A DNA stretch of 64,000 nt from Peptococcus simiae (GCF_046097595.1 NZ_JBJUVG010000004.1:1-64000), one strand, 5' to 3'; numbered from the stretch's first letter, positions 51,832 through 59,978 are shown. Numbers and translations: made by a program. Notes: generated by a model not told the origin, from the sequence alone.

Positions 51832-52569
51832 ATGCTAAAAGATAAAGTATGTGTTGTTACCGGCGGTACCCGGGGGATTGGGCACGCCATCGTTCGCGAA
51901 TTCTTAGCCCAGGGGGCCAAGGTCATCCTTTTCGGATCCCGGGAAGAAACGGTCAACAAGGCCCTGAAAGACTTTGAAGGGGAGTATGACCAGGTCGAAG
52001 GGGCTTGGCCGGACCTCATGGATGAAGCCGCCCTCAAGGCCGAAATGGACCGGATCATCGACCAGTATGGCCGGATTGACGTCCTCGTCAACAATGCCGG
52101 CGTGGCAGACGATGTATCTGTTTATGACTATGACGCTGCAAAGTTTTCAAAAATCCTGGACCTAAACATTAAAGGGGTCTTCAACACCATCCTGTCCGTC
52201 CTTCCCCAAATGAAAAAACAGGGCGGCGGGTCCATTATTTCCACCAGCTCCATGGTCAGTAAATATGGCCAAACCCGTGGGGTCGCTTACCCGACCAGTA
52301 AATTTGCTGTGAATGGGTTAACCATCTCCCTGGCCCGGGAACTGGGCCCGGACCATATCCGGGTCAATGCCGTTGCCCCGGGGATTACCAATACTGATAT
52401 GGTTAAAAACCTGCCGGAAGAAATGATCCAGCCCCTCATCAATAACATTCCCATGCGGCGGATTGGTGAACCGGAAGATATCGCCAAGGCCTGCGCCTTC
52501 CTGGTCAGTGACAATGCCTCCTACATTTCAGGGGAAATCCTCCATGTGGATGGCGCCATGCTGGTTTAA
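51832..52569 (+). CDS. Short-chain dehydrogenase/reductase, FabG-like
   Basis: 245 residues. NAD(P)-binding TGGTRGIG, NNAG, catalytic Ser in ISTSSMVSKYG, and Tyr/Lys in YPTSK, then NAVAPGITNTDM and the C-terminal SGEILHVDGAM. Sequence is closest to 3-oxoacyl-ACP reductases but there is no fatty-acid gene cluster nearby, so it may act on another carbonyl. AAGGAGG upstream; own promoter and terminator. Confidence 0.92.
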   Translation: MLKDKVCVVTGGTRGIGHAIVREFLAQGAKVILFGSREETVNKALKDFEGEYDQVEGAWPDLMDEAALKAEMDRIIDQYGRIDVLVNNAGVADDVSVYDYDAAKFSKILDLNIKGVFNTILSVLPQMKKQGGGSIISTSSMVSKYGQTRGVAYPTSKFAVNGLTISLARELGPDHIRVNAVAPGITNTDMVKNLPEEMIQPLINNIPMRRIGEPEDIAKACAFLVSDNASYISGEILHVDGAMLV

Positions 52570-52581
52570 TACAAGGCTATC

Positions 52582-52608
52582 AGCTCCTGCTCGGGCAGGG
52601 GCTTTTTT
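52582..52608 (+). terminator. Terminator of the SDR gene
   Basis: AGCTCCTGC-TCGG-GCAGGGGCT followed by T residues. Confidence 0.9.
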
Positions 52609-52745
52609 ATTGGCTTTAACCAGGCGGGCCCCGGGTAAAGAAGGGCAAAAGGGGTATATAGGTGTCAGAGTCTAACAGGAAAAATCAGCCGGCAGCCCCT
52701 GCCAAGGTGACAGGACCGGGCCGGTATAGCCATAAGGAGGCAGGT

Positions 52746-53099
52746 ATGTTATTTATCGCTTATCCAAAATGCTCCACTTGCAAAAAGGCACAAAAGTGGT
52801 TGGATGACCATGGCATCCAGTATACCGCCCGGCACATTGTTGAAGACAACCCAACCTATGACGAATTAAAGGCCTGGCAGGCCAAGAGCGACCTCCCCTT
52901 GAAACGGTTCTTTAATACCAGCGGTATGGTTTACAGAGACCTCCAGCTCAAGGACAAGCTCCCCGACATGTCTGAAGATGACCAATTAAAGCTCTTAGCC
53001 AGCGACGGCATGCTGGTCAAGCGGCCCTTGGTTGTCACTGAAGATACTGTCTTGCTCGGCTTTAAAGAAGCGGAATGGGCGGAGAAGCTCCTCGATTAG
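52746..53099 (+). CDS. ArsC/Spx-family thioredoxin-fold protein
   Basis: 117 residues from the ATG with AAGGAGG five bases upstream. The redox motif is YPKCSTCKKAQKWLDDHG, followed by RHIVEDNPTYDELKAW and the cis-proline segment LVKRPLVVT. It matches the YffB/Spx-like branch of the arsenate reductase family. Arsenate reduction is not certain because no other ars gene is present; a thiol-redox or regulatory role is equally possible. Confidence 0.87.
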   Translation: MLFIAYPKCSTCKKAQKWLDDHGIQYTARHIVEDNPTYDELKAWQAKSDLPLKRFFNTSGMVYRDLQLKDKLPDMSEDDQLKLLASDGMLVKRPLVVTEDTVLLGFKEAEWAEKLLD

Positions 53100-53137
53100 G
53101 GGTGAAGGTGACGGGGCTCGGATGTTCTTATCGGGGC

Positions 53138-53166
53138 TGGTCAATTAATAAAGGACGGATTATAAT
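53138..53166 (+). promoter_or_regulatory. Promoter of the ABC-F leader transcript
   Basis: TGGTCA (53138-53143), 17 bases, TATAAT (53161-53166). Transcription would start near 53173 and give a leader of about 180 bases before the ABC-F gene. Confidence 0.65.
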
Positions 53167-53197
53167 ATAAGTAATCTTGAGAAAGTTGAGGATTAAG

Positions 53198-53288
53198 GAC
53201 ATGGTTACTTTTAACGATTAGGGCTAAGATGACTTCCCACTAGGGAGTGGTATGCTCTGCGCCATGGTTAAAAGGACCATGTCTTTTT
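53198..53288 (+). promoter_or_regulatory. Transcription attenuator of the ABC-F gene
   Basis: A local terminator hairpin, CATGGT (53263-53268) with ACCATG (53276-53281), is followed by TCTTTTT. The right side of this hairpin can instead pair with the upstream leader ORF: 53198-53215 with 53267-53283, a 17-bp helix with one bulged A (53207) and one G-U pair. The two foldings exclude each other, and the left arm contains codons 1-5 of the leader ORF, so ribosome position there would choose between them. This is the layout of drug-sensing attenuators of vga, lsa and vmlR type genes. Confidence 0.7.
53201..53221 (+). CDS. Six-codon leader ORF of the ABC-F attenuator
   Basis: ATG GTT ACT TTT AAC GAT TAG encodes MVTFND. 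GAGG lies nine bases upstream. Its codons form the left arm of the long-range helix with the terminator, arguing that its translation matters. Confidence 0.55.
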   Translation: MVTFND

Positions 53289-53350
53289 GTGTACCCATTT
53301 TTAGCCCATACTGATGGCCGTGATGGAAGTCAAGGGAAAAGGAGCTAAGA

Positions 53351-54883
53351 ATGGAAGTTCTCAAGTGTTCAAATATCGTTAAGGCCTTTGATGGCCAAGT
53401 CCTCTTTCAGGCGCCGGAGTTGATTGTCAACCAAGGCGATTGGATTGGTTTGGTGGGTAGCAATGGGTCAGGCAAGTCCACACTCTTGAAAATGATTGTA
53501 GGTGAGGATAGGGATTACAGGGGTCGCATCACTCGTAAAAAGACCTTTGCCTATGTGCCCCAGTTAAAGGAGCCCTCTAAGGCCTCCGGTGGGGAAGAAG
53601 CCTTTGGAGCGATTCGTGAAGCACTTAGCTGGCCGGTGGACCTGCTTATTTTGGATGAGCCCACTTCCAACTTGGACGCCGGACACCTAGCCCGTTTGTT
53701 GGAAGCCTTATCCCAATTCCCCGGGGCGGTTATCCTGGTTTCCCATGACCGGGCTTTTTTAGATCAAACAGTCCAGCAAATATGGGCCATTGACCAAGGA
53801 CAGATATCCATTTACCCGGGCAATTACAGCAAGTATAAGGCGGAAAAGCAAAAAGAAGTTGAACGACAGGCTGCGGCCTACGCTGGTTACAAAAATAAGC
53901 TTGACCGGTTAGAGAAGGAGGCCCAAGGGCGGATGGAGCGGGCCAAGCACTTTAAAAAGAAGAAGAAAGGGGTCAGTGACGCTGATTTTAAGGTGAAGGG
54001 CTACACCGGTAGGTATGACGGCCAACAAAAAGCCCTGGCCAGGTCGGCCAAGGCCCTGGAAAAGCGGATAGACCGGCTGGAAAAGCCTCCAGTGCCCCAA
54101 GAGGACCGCTCCTTTCAGTTTAAAGAGCTGGGGCCAGTGGCCAAAGGGGGAGCCAGAACCCTGGTCAACTTGCAGGCCGGGTCGGTTCAAGCCGGGGGTA
54201 GGCCCTTGTTTGCCTTTTCAGGCTTCCGCATTCAAGCAGGAGACAAGGTGTCTGTAACCGGCCCGAACAAGGCAGGGAAAACCACCTTTTTGCGGCAAAT
54301 CATTAACCATGATCTGGCGGGCTATTATGCCGATGATTTAAGGATCGGCTATTTTGCCCAAGATTTTACGGTGTTGGATGGGAAGAAAAGTATTCGGGAT
54401 AATATTGGCTTGGTGGAGCAGCCGGAGACGGTGGTCCGGACTCTTTTAGCAGCCTTGGGCTTTAAGGGCTATAAGATGAAGACGCCGGTCGCCCAGCTGT
54501 CAGGAGGGGAGCGGGTTCGCCTGTCTATTGCCAAGGTTCTCTTGGGCAGCTACCACCTGCTTATTTTAGATGAGCCCACCAACTACCTGGATATTCCAAC
54601 GCGAGAAGCCCTTGAGCATTTTATTCAGGGCTATCCGGGTGCAGTTATCCTGGTATCCCACGACCATGCCTTTGTTCAAGCAACGACAGACCGGCACTAT
54701 TTTATTGACCGGGAAAGGTTGGTATCCTCTGCCTACCTGGGGAAAAAGAAAAGGGCCCGGGAGGACCAGGTGCTGCTTTTGCAATTTCAACTGGACCGGC
54801 TGATGATGGATGAAAGGGCCAGCCTGGCGGCCATTCGACAGGTTCAGCGGGAGCTTGATGACTTGAAAAAGATGGATGGATAG
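53351..54883 (+). CDS. ABC-F protein, antibiotic-resistance (Vga/VmlR/Lsa) type
   Basis: 510 residues, no membrane helix, two ABC domains. The first has Walker A GSNGSGKST, a shortened region up to the signature ASGGEEAF, LLILDEPTSNLD and VSHDRAFLD; the second has GPNKAGKTTF, LSGGERVRLS and LLILDEPTNYLD, then VSHDHAFV. The interdomain linker (about 165-270) contains the basic helical arm RMERAKHFKKKKKGVSDADF, which in this group reaches the peptidyl-transferase centre. Compact first domain and linker are as in Vga(A), Lsa and VmlR, which protect ribosomes from lincosamides, streptogramin A and pleuromutilins; resistance here is inferred. AGGAG precedes the ATG. Confidence 0.87.
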   Translation: MEVLKCSNIVKAFDGQVLFQAPELIVNQGDWIGLVGSNGSGKSTLLKMIVGEDRDYRGRITRKKTFAYVPQLKEPSKASGGEEAFGAIREALSWPVDLLILDEPTSNLDAGHLARLLEALSQFPGAVILVSHDRAFLDQTVQQIWAIDQGQISIYPGNYSKYKAEKQKEVERQAAAYAGYKNKLDRLEKEAQGRMERAKHFKKKKKGVSDADFKVKGYTGRYDGQQKALARSAKALEKRIDRLEKPPVPQEDRSFQFKELGPVAKGGARTLVNLQAGSVQAGGRPLFAFSGFRIQAGDKVSVTGPNKAGKTTFLRQIINHDLAGYYADDLRIGYFAQDFTVLDGKKSIRDNIGLVEQPETVVRTLLAALGFKGYKMKTPVAQLSGGERVRLSIAKVLLGSYHLLILDEPTNYLDIPTREALEHFIQGYPGAVILVSHDHAFVQATTDRHYFIDRERLVSSAYLGKKKRAREDQVLLLQFQLDRLMMDERASLAAIRQVQRELDDLKKMDG

Positions 54884-55039
54884 GTGTAGAAAAATGAATT
54901 GGCAAAGGAAGGAGCCACTACACATATAATAGAGGAACGGCCCCTTTTTGCTTAGACGCAGATTGACCGGTTTCGTTGGCTAAATAATGACTAGGATACC
55001 GGCAGACAAGGTGCAGGGGTTGCTTATAGAGGAAGCCAT

Positions 55040-55067
55040 AAAAAAACCGCCCTCTGCGAGGACGGTT
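55040..55067 (-). terminator. Terminator of the tRNA-Lys gene
   Basis: On the minus strand AACCGTCCT pairs with AGGGCGGTT (one G-U), then a run of T, just after the tRNA 3' end. Confidence 0.88.
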
Positions 55068-55071
55068 GTGC

Positions 55072-55144
55072 TGCGCTATAAAGGACTCGAACCTTTGACA
55101 CCCTGATTAAAAGTCAGATGCTCTACCACCTGAGCTAATAGCGC
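55072..55144 (-). tRNA. tRNA-Lys (UUU)
   Basis: 73 bases on the minus strand. Acceptor stem GCGCTAT/ATAGCGC, D arm with TAGCTCAGGTGGTAGAGC, anticodon loop CTTTTAA (anticodon TTT), T loop GGTTCGAGTCC, discriminator A. CCA is not encoded. Confidence 0.97.
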
Positions 55145-55226
55145 AAAATAGCTGTTGCTTTCTTATGCAACGGAAATTATTATACCTAGGATAGGTAAAG
55201 ATGTCAAGAAAAAATTGGGAGGCCAT

Positions 55227-56165
55227 ATGACCATTCAACAGTTGAGATACTTTGTCGCCATTGTCAAGGCGGGCTCTATTAATAAGGCGGCGGATAACTT
55301 ATATATTTCCCAGCCCAGCCTTTCGGCGGCCTTGCGGGAGATTGAGCGGGAGGTGGGATGCACCCTTTTTACCCGGACGGCCCGGGGGATGGCCTTGACG
55401 CCGGATGGTCAGTCATTTTTAGGCTATGCCCACCAGGTCATTGAGCAGATGGAGCTTTTAGAGGCCCGTTGGCTAGAGGACCGGCCCACCCGGCAACAGT
55501 GCGCCATTTCCACCCAGCATTATGCCTTTGTGGTGAATGCCTTTGTCAATATGGTCAAGGCCACCAAGACGGAAGAGTATGCCTACACCCTCCGGGAGGC
55601 CCGGACCTATGAACTGGTCGAGGACGTCCAGGAGTTGCGCAGTGAGCTGGGGGTCCTTTACCTCAATTCCTACAACCGGGAGGTGATTACCCGGCTCTTG
55701 CGGGAACGGGGCCTGGTCTTTCACCCGCTTTTTATTGCCAAGCCGCATATTTTTATCGGCAAGGATAATCCCCTAGCCCAGCGGGAATCGGTGACCCTGG
55801 CAGACTTGGAGGATTACCCCCGCCTGTCATATGAGCAGGGCAAGGAGAACTCTTTTTACTTTTCTGAGGAGATTCTCAGTACAGAATTCGTGAAAAAGGA
55901 TATTTATGTCGGCGACCGGGCCACGATTTTTAACCTGATGATTGGCCTCAATGGCTATACCATTGCCACCGGCCTGGTCAGTGCCGACCTGAATGGGGAC
56001 AACATTGTCGCCGTTCCCCTGGAAGTGGAGGATGAAATCGAGGTAGGCTGGATTGTTCGGAAGGATATTACCATGAGCCGGCTGGCTAAACGCTTCGTCG
56101 AAGAGCTGAAAAACGTGGTCCGGGGCTATGGGGTAGAGGTCCTCCCGGATGAAGTAATAGGCTAA
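55227..56165 (+). CDS. LysR-family transcriptional regulator
   Basis: 312 residues; ATG at 55227 after GGGAGG. HTH MTIQQLRYFVAIVKAGSINK, AADNLYISQPSLSAALREIE, then a substrate-binding-like effector domain. It lies 122 bases upstream of the MetE-like gene on the same strand, and the intergenic region holds a 10-bp direct repeat, so it may regulate that gene, possibly in response to a methionine precursor. No terminator is seen between them. Confidence 0.92.
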   Translation: MTIQQLRYFVAIVKAGSINKAADNLYISQPSLSAALREIEREVGCTLFTRTARGMALTPDGQSFLGYAHQVIEQMELLEARWLEDRPTRQQCAISTQHYAFVVNAFVNMVKATKTEEYAYTLREARTYELVEDVQELRSELGVLYLNSYNREVITRLLRERGLVFHPLFIAKPHIFIGKDNPLAQRESVTLADLEDYPRLSYEQGKENSFYFSEEILSTEFVKKDIYVGDRATIFNLMIGLNGYTIATGLVSADLNGDNIVAVPLEVEDEIEVGWIVRKDITMSRLAKRFVEELKNVVRGYGVEVLPDEVIG

Positions 56166-56167
56166 AA

Positions 56168-56223
56168 CTATAACTGAATATATAAAATAGCTTGTGGCTA
56201 TAACTGACCATCGGTGTTATACT
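56168..56223 (+). promoter_or_regulatory. Promoter region with direct repeats before the MetE-like gene
   Basis: CTATAACTGA occurs at 56168-56177 and 56198-56207, 30 bp apart (about three helical turns, same face). An extended -10 TGTTATACT follows at 56215-56223. The repeats are candidate activator sites for the LysR protein encoded just upstream. Confidence 0.5.
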
Positions 56224-56287
56224 CTCTTCACGTTAAACAACAAGTTGACGCAATACAATCCATGAGGATATATGGGAGGAATATACG

Positions 56288-57454
56288 ATGAGTAAACGTT
56301 TTGAATTAGTAGGTAGCCTTTTACGACCGGCAGACTTGCTGGCTTACAAGCATAAGATTGAACACCGGGATGATATCACCTATCCCTTTTATGATGACTT
56401 CGAAGGCTATGAAGCCTGCGAAGCCGCCGCAACTAAGGATGTCGTTGAAAAGCAGATTGCCCATGGCATCCATATCCTGACCGATGGGGAAGTTTCCAAG
56501 TCCCTCTGGCACCTGGACTTTGTTTGGGGCCTAGAGGGGACGGAACGTTTTATCGCTGACCATGGTTACTTCTTCCAAGACCATGACGGTAACCACGGCT
56601 ATGAAACCCGGAAGGACATCGGTATCCGGATTGTAAAACCCCTTTCCGGCAAGATCCACAACTTTATTAAGGTCTACCAACGGCTGCAAGACCTGGCCGG
56701 TAACCAAAATCTCAAGCTGACGGTGCCTTCACCCTCTCACATTTACGGGGAACTCTGTCTTCTGGGTATTGACCAGGTCATTGGTGAAGGGGAAGTCTAC
56801 AAGACCCCTGAAGACCTGAAAAAGGACCTGGCTAAGTCTTACAAGGAATTTATCGATGACTATGTCGCCGTTGGTGGGAAGATCATCCAGTTTGACGACT
56901 GCCTCTGGCAGCTCTTCTCTTCAGATAATTCCAGCTCCCCCTTCTCAGCTGACAAGGTTAACCATGAAGAGCTGGCCCACCTGGCTCAAGAATTCATTGA
57001 CCTCAATAATGACGTCATTGACTATGGCCACAGTAAGGGGCTCCTGGTTTGGACCCACAACTGCCGCGGCAACTACGATAGCCACCACATGAGCGATGGC
57101 TCTTATGAAACCATTGCCAATATCTTCCTGGAAAAACAAAACTACGATCGCTTCTTCCTTGAATGGGACGATGACCGGGCCGGCTCTGTTTCCGCCTTAT
57201 CCGTCTTAAAAGACCAACCGCAAAAAGAAGTGGTCCTGGGCGTCTTATCCAGTAAGACCCGGACCCTGGACGATGAAGACCGATGCCTGGCCCTTTTAAA
57301 TGAGGCAGCAGCTATTATCCCTAAAGACCGGCTCTACCTGTCCCACCAATGTGGCTTCGCCTCCTGCGACTGCGGTAATGACTTAACGGAAGAGGAACAG
57401 TGGGCAAAAATTGACCAAGGTCAACGTCTGGCCCAATCCTTCTGGGGCGAATAA
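56288..57454 (+). CDS. MetE-like methyltransferase, YxjG/YxjH type
   Basis: 388 residues, the length of the C-terminal catalytic half of cobalamin-independent methionine synthase. Starts FELVGSLLRPADLLAYKH. Zinc ligands are recognisable in THNCRGN and HQCGFASC, with the substrate-binding IQFDDCLW and FLEWDDDRAG. YxjG/YxjH-type enzymes methylate homocysteine; they lack the N-terminal folate-binding half of MetE and the natural methyl donor is debated. GGGAGG precedes the ATG. Confidence 0.9.
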   Translation: MSKRFELVGSLLRPADLLAYKHKIEHRDDITYPFYDDFEGYEACEAAATKDVVEKQIAHGIHILTDGEVSKSLWHLDFVWGLEGTERFIADHGYFFQDHDGNHGYETRKDIGIRIVKPLSGKIHNFIKVYQRLQDLAGNQNLKLTVPSPSHIYGELCLLGIDQVIGEGEVYKTPEDLKKDLAKSYKEFIDDYVAVGGKIIQFDDCLWQLFSSDNSSSPFSADKVNHEELAHLAQEFIDLNNDVIDYGHSKGLLVWTHNCRGNYDSHHMSDGSYETIANIFLEKQNYDRFFLEWDDDRAGSVSALSVLKDQPQKEVVLGVLSSKTRTLDDEDRCLALLNEAAAIIPKDRLYLSHQCGFASCDCGNDLTEEEQWAKIDQGQRLAQSFWGE

Positions 57455-57511
57455 TCTCTTCTCCTTTATTAGATAAGGGCCGGGCCATCTATCCGCCTGC
57501 CGGCGCCGCCT

Positions 57512-57952
57512 TTAGGCCTCGGACCGGCAGGCGACTAAGACCAGGACCTCCATAGAGAGTACCGGTTCACCGGCCTGGTTGTAGCTTTCATAGCTGCCGT
57601 AAACCGTACCGGACCGGCCATGGTGGGAAAGCTTCTTATCCCGGATGGTCAGCCGCGAGCTGAGCCTATCCCCGGGATAGACCGGGGCCAGCCAGCGCAG
57701 GCGGTCGATCCCGACCCCGCAAATGGTCCCGTCCTTATTTTCCGGAGACTTGACCCAGGCACCCCAGGCGGCTGAAAGGGTGTGGAGGCCGGAGGCAATG
57801 AGGCCACCAAAGCGGGTGGTCCGGCCTGCCTCATGGGACAGGTGGAAGGGGCGGGGGTCAAAGGTTTCTGCAAAGCTGATGATGTCCTCCTCTGAAAGGC
57901 TAATAGGGGCCACATCAAAGGCCTGACCAACCTGGTAATCTTCAAAATACAA
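57512..57952 (-). CDS. MaoC-like hydratase
   Basis: 146 residues from a TTG at 57952, which has AGGAG eight bases upstream; the longer frame has no support and would run into the divergent thiM promoter. Hot-dog fold motifs: YFEDYQVGQAFDVAP, FAETFDPRPFHLSHEAG (catalytic Asp and His) and FGGLIASGLHTLSA. Acts on enoyl-CoA or related thioesters. A 9-bp inverted repeat flanks the stop codon (57495-57532) but lacks a T run. Confidence 0.85.
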   Translation of the reverse strand: MYFEDYQVGQAFDVAPISLSEEDIISFAETFDPRPFHLSHEAGRTTRFGGLIASGLHTLSAAWGAWVKSPENKDGTICGVGIDRLRWLAPVYPGDRLSSRLTIRDKKLSHHGRSGTVYGSYESYNQAGEPVLSMEVLVLVACRSEA

Positions 57953-58036
57953 ACAATCATCTCCTGAATAACAGACAGTGCATAGCGGCTTCCTTGAGTG
58001 TAACATAAAGGGCTGGCTTCCGGTACAGGCTTCTCC

Positions 58037-58065
58037 TTGACGGAGGCGGGCTGACGTGGTACATT
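58037..58065 (+). promoter_or_regulatory. Promoter of the thiM-thiD leader
   Basis: TTGACG (58037-58042), 17 bases, TACATT (58060-58065). Transcription would begin near 58072, just before the riboswitch-like aptamer. Confidence 0.6.
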
Positions 58066-58078
58066 TGACAGAAGAGAA

Positions 58079-58168
58079 GGGGGCCTGCCAAAGCAGGCTA
58101 AGCCTGGGATTTTCCCGGCCCCTAGAGCCTGATGTGGTGCCTGCCAACGTAGGCATTGACCACATGCT
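58079..58168 (+). promoter_or_regulatory. TPP riboswitch-like aptamer, variant core
   Basis: P2 GGGG/CCCC (58079-58082 with 58119-58122), P3 GCCTGC-CAAA-GCAGGC (58083-58098), then the 3' half from 58127, GCCTGATGTGG to CGTAGGCA, which matches the THI-box 3' consensus at about 21 of 29 bases and keeps CTGAT and CGTAGG. The pyrimidine-sensing CTGAG reads CTAAG here (A at 58100), an extra hairpin occupies 58103-58118, and no clear P1 is seen. An alternative hairpin (58132-58138 with 58159-58165) would disrupt the 3' half and could be the switching fold. The genes downstream are thiM and thiD, as expected for this class. Confidence 0.72.
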
Positions 58169-58203
58169 AAGCTGTTTTGCCTTGGTGCAAGGCAGCTTTT
58201 TTT
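58169..58203 (+). terminator. Terminator in the thiM leader
   Basis: GCCTTG-GTG-CAAGGC with outer AAGCT/AGCTT pairing, followed by seven T. It lies between the aptamer and the thiM start and is the likely expression platform. Confidence 0.85.
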
Positions 58204-58222
58204 GTACCGGAAAGGGGCAGCT

Positions 58223-59044
58223 ATGTTCGGAAAATATTTACTGCAAGTGCGTGACCGGCACCCGATGGTGCACAGTATTACTAATTTTGTTACGGTGAAT
58301 GATGTGGCCAATGCCCAGTTGGCCTGTGGCGCCGGCCCCTGTATGGCCGATAATCCCCTGGAAGCGGCCGATATGACCGCCATTGCCCAGGCCCTGAATA
58401 TGAACATGGGCAACCCTTCAGGCCATGTCCTGGAGGCCATGATCGCCGCCGGCCGCCGGGCCAACGAACTGGGCCACCCCGTTGTCTTTGACCCGGTGGC
58501 CGTTGGCACCACACCCTACCGCAATTTTGTGGCCGAGAATATCCTCCGCCAGGTCCAGGTGACCACCATTAAGGGCAACGCCTCTGAAATGCGGGCCCTC
58601 ATGGGCCTGGGCGGACATACCGGCGGGGTGGACGCCCTGGATGCGGATAAGCCCAACGAGGATAACCTCGCTGCCTTTACCGACCAGCTAAAGGCCTTTG
58701 CCCGGCGCCACCAGTGTGTGGCTGCCGTGAGCGGCCCCATTGACATCGTCACAGATGGCCAGCGGGCCTTTGCCATCCGCAACGGTCACCCTAAAATGGA
58801 AGAAGTGACCGGCACCGGCTGCATGCTGTCCGGCCTGGTGGCCGCCTTTTTAGGGGCCAGCCCTGACCAGCCCCTGGAAGCGACCGCTGCAGCAGTGGCC
58901 GCCTTAGGCGTGGCCGGCCAGGTCGCCTGGACCAACTTGCAACCCAATGAAGGTAATGCCAGTTACCGCAACCGCCTGATTGATGCCCTGAACCTGCTCC
59001 AAGCGGACGAGCTGGATGCCCGCCTGCAATGTGAAAGCTACTAG
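58223..59044 (+). CDS. thiM: Hydroxyethylthiazole kinase
   Basis: 273 residues; ATG at 58223 with AAAGGGG upstream. Typical ThiM signatures: HPMVHSITNFVTVNDVANA QLACG pattern, MNMG, VFDPVAVGTTPYR, IKGNASEM, and the anion-hole VTGTGCMLSGLVAAF. Phosphorylates thiazole alcohol in thiamine salvage. Followed after 40 bases by thiD; thiE, needed to join the two products, is not in the window. Confidence 0.96.
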   Translation: MFGKYLLQVRDRHPMVHSITNFVTVNDVANAQLACGAGPCMADNPLEAADMTAIAQALNMNMGNPSGHVLEAMIAAGRRANELGHPVVFDPVAVGTTPYRNFVAENILRQVQVTTIKGNASEMRALMGLGGHTGGVDALDADKPNEDNLAAFTDQLKAFARRHQCVAAVSGPIDIVTDGQRAFAIRNGHPKMEEVTGTGCMLSGLVAAFLGASPDQPLEATAAAVAALGVAGQVAWTNLQPNEGNASYRNRLIDALNLLQADELDARLQCESY

Positions 59045-59084
59045 GCAGCATCCGGGCAGCCTGTCTGATATAAGGAGAACAAGC

Positions 59085-59879
59085 ATGAAAAGAGTACTAA
59101 CCATTGCCGGTAGCGACTCAAGTGGTGGCGCCGGCCTACAAGCAGACCTCAAAACCTTTGCCGCCTACGGCCTTTACGGGATGAGCGTCATCACCGCCCT
59201 CACCGCCCAGAATACCACCGGCGTCCAGGATGTCCTGGATACCCCGCCGGACTTTGTCGCCGCTCAAATGGCATCCGTCTTTGAAGACATCCGGCCGGAC
59301 GCTGTAAAAATCGGCATGCTGTCTTCACCGGTCATCGTTGAAGTAATCGCTGAAAACCTGAAAAAATATGGCGCCGAAAACATCGTCCTGGACCCGGTTA
59401 TGGGGGCCACCAGCGGGTCCAGCCTCATTAAAAGCGAGGCTGTAGAAGCTATGGAAGAAGCCCTCTTCCCCCTGGCCACCGTCATCACCCCCAACCTGAA
59501 AGAAGCCGAAGTCCTGGCCAAGCGGCCCCTACCCGATAAAGACGCCATGGTTGAAGCCGCCCGGGAAATCGGGCAGGCCTTCCCCTGCGCTGTCCTCATC
59601 AAGCGGGCCGAAGGGGCTGCAGATGCCGATGACTACCTCTTCCATGACGGCCAGGGCCAATGGATCTGCGGCGACCGCATCCCCAACCCCAATACCCACG
59701 GCACCGGCTGCACCCTATCCAGCGCCATTGCCGCCGGCCTGGCCTTGGGCTACGACCTGGACAAGGCCGTCCATGAAGCCAAGGCCTACATCGATGGGGC
59801 CATCCGCGCCGGCTTGGATCTGGGCCAAGGACGCGGCCCTCTCCACCACGGCTACCGGCAATTTCCCTTAAATCAATAA
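59085..59879 (+). CDS. thiD: Hydroxymethylpyrimidine (phosphate) kinase
   Basis: 264 residues, ATG after AAGGAG. Ribokinase-fold motifs: TIAGSDSSGGAGLQADLKTF at the start, DPVMGATSGS, TPNLKEAEVL, and the C-terminal NTHGTGCTLSSAIAAGLA with the catalytic aspartate-equivalent GTGC segment. Phosphorylates HMP and HMP-P for thiamine synthesis. Shares the riboswitch-controlled transcript with thiM. Confidence 0.96.
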   Translation: MKRVLTIAGSDSSGGAGLQADLKTFAAYGLYGMSVITALTAQNTTGVQDVLDTPPDFVAAQMASVFEDIRPDAVKIGMLSSPVIVEVIAENLKKYGAENIVLDPVMGATSGSSLIKSEAVEAMEEALFPLATVITPNLKEAEVLAKRPLPDKDAMVEAAREIGQAFPCAVLIKRAEGAADADDYLFHDGQGQWICGDRIPNPNTHGTGCTLSSAIAAGLALGYDLDKAVHEAKAYIDGAIRAGLDLGQGRGPLHHGYRQFPLNQ

Positions 59880-59943
59880 AGACTAAAAAATAACCCATAT
59901 GTCTGCATCCAGGCATATCTTACCCAGTCAGACTATATCCTTA

Positions 59944-59952
59944 TGATATAAT
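59944..59952 (+). promoter_or_regulatory. Extended -10 promoter
   Basis: TGATATAAT, 27 bases before the ATG of the MetE-like gene at 59979; no clear -35. Confidence 0.6.
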
Positions 59953-59978
59953 GACCCTATATTAAGGAGGACTTTAAT

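Noticed and set aside
57495..57532. Terminator at the end of the MaoC gene
   Set aside because: The 9-bp inverted repeat overlaps the stop codon and is not followed by a T run on either strand.
57953..58165. N-terminal 71-codon extension of the MaoC frame
   Set aside because: It has no Shine-Dalgarno, is antisense to the TPP-like leader and thiM promoter, and MaoC homologues begin at the YFEDYxVG strand.
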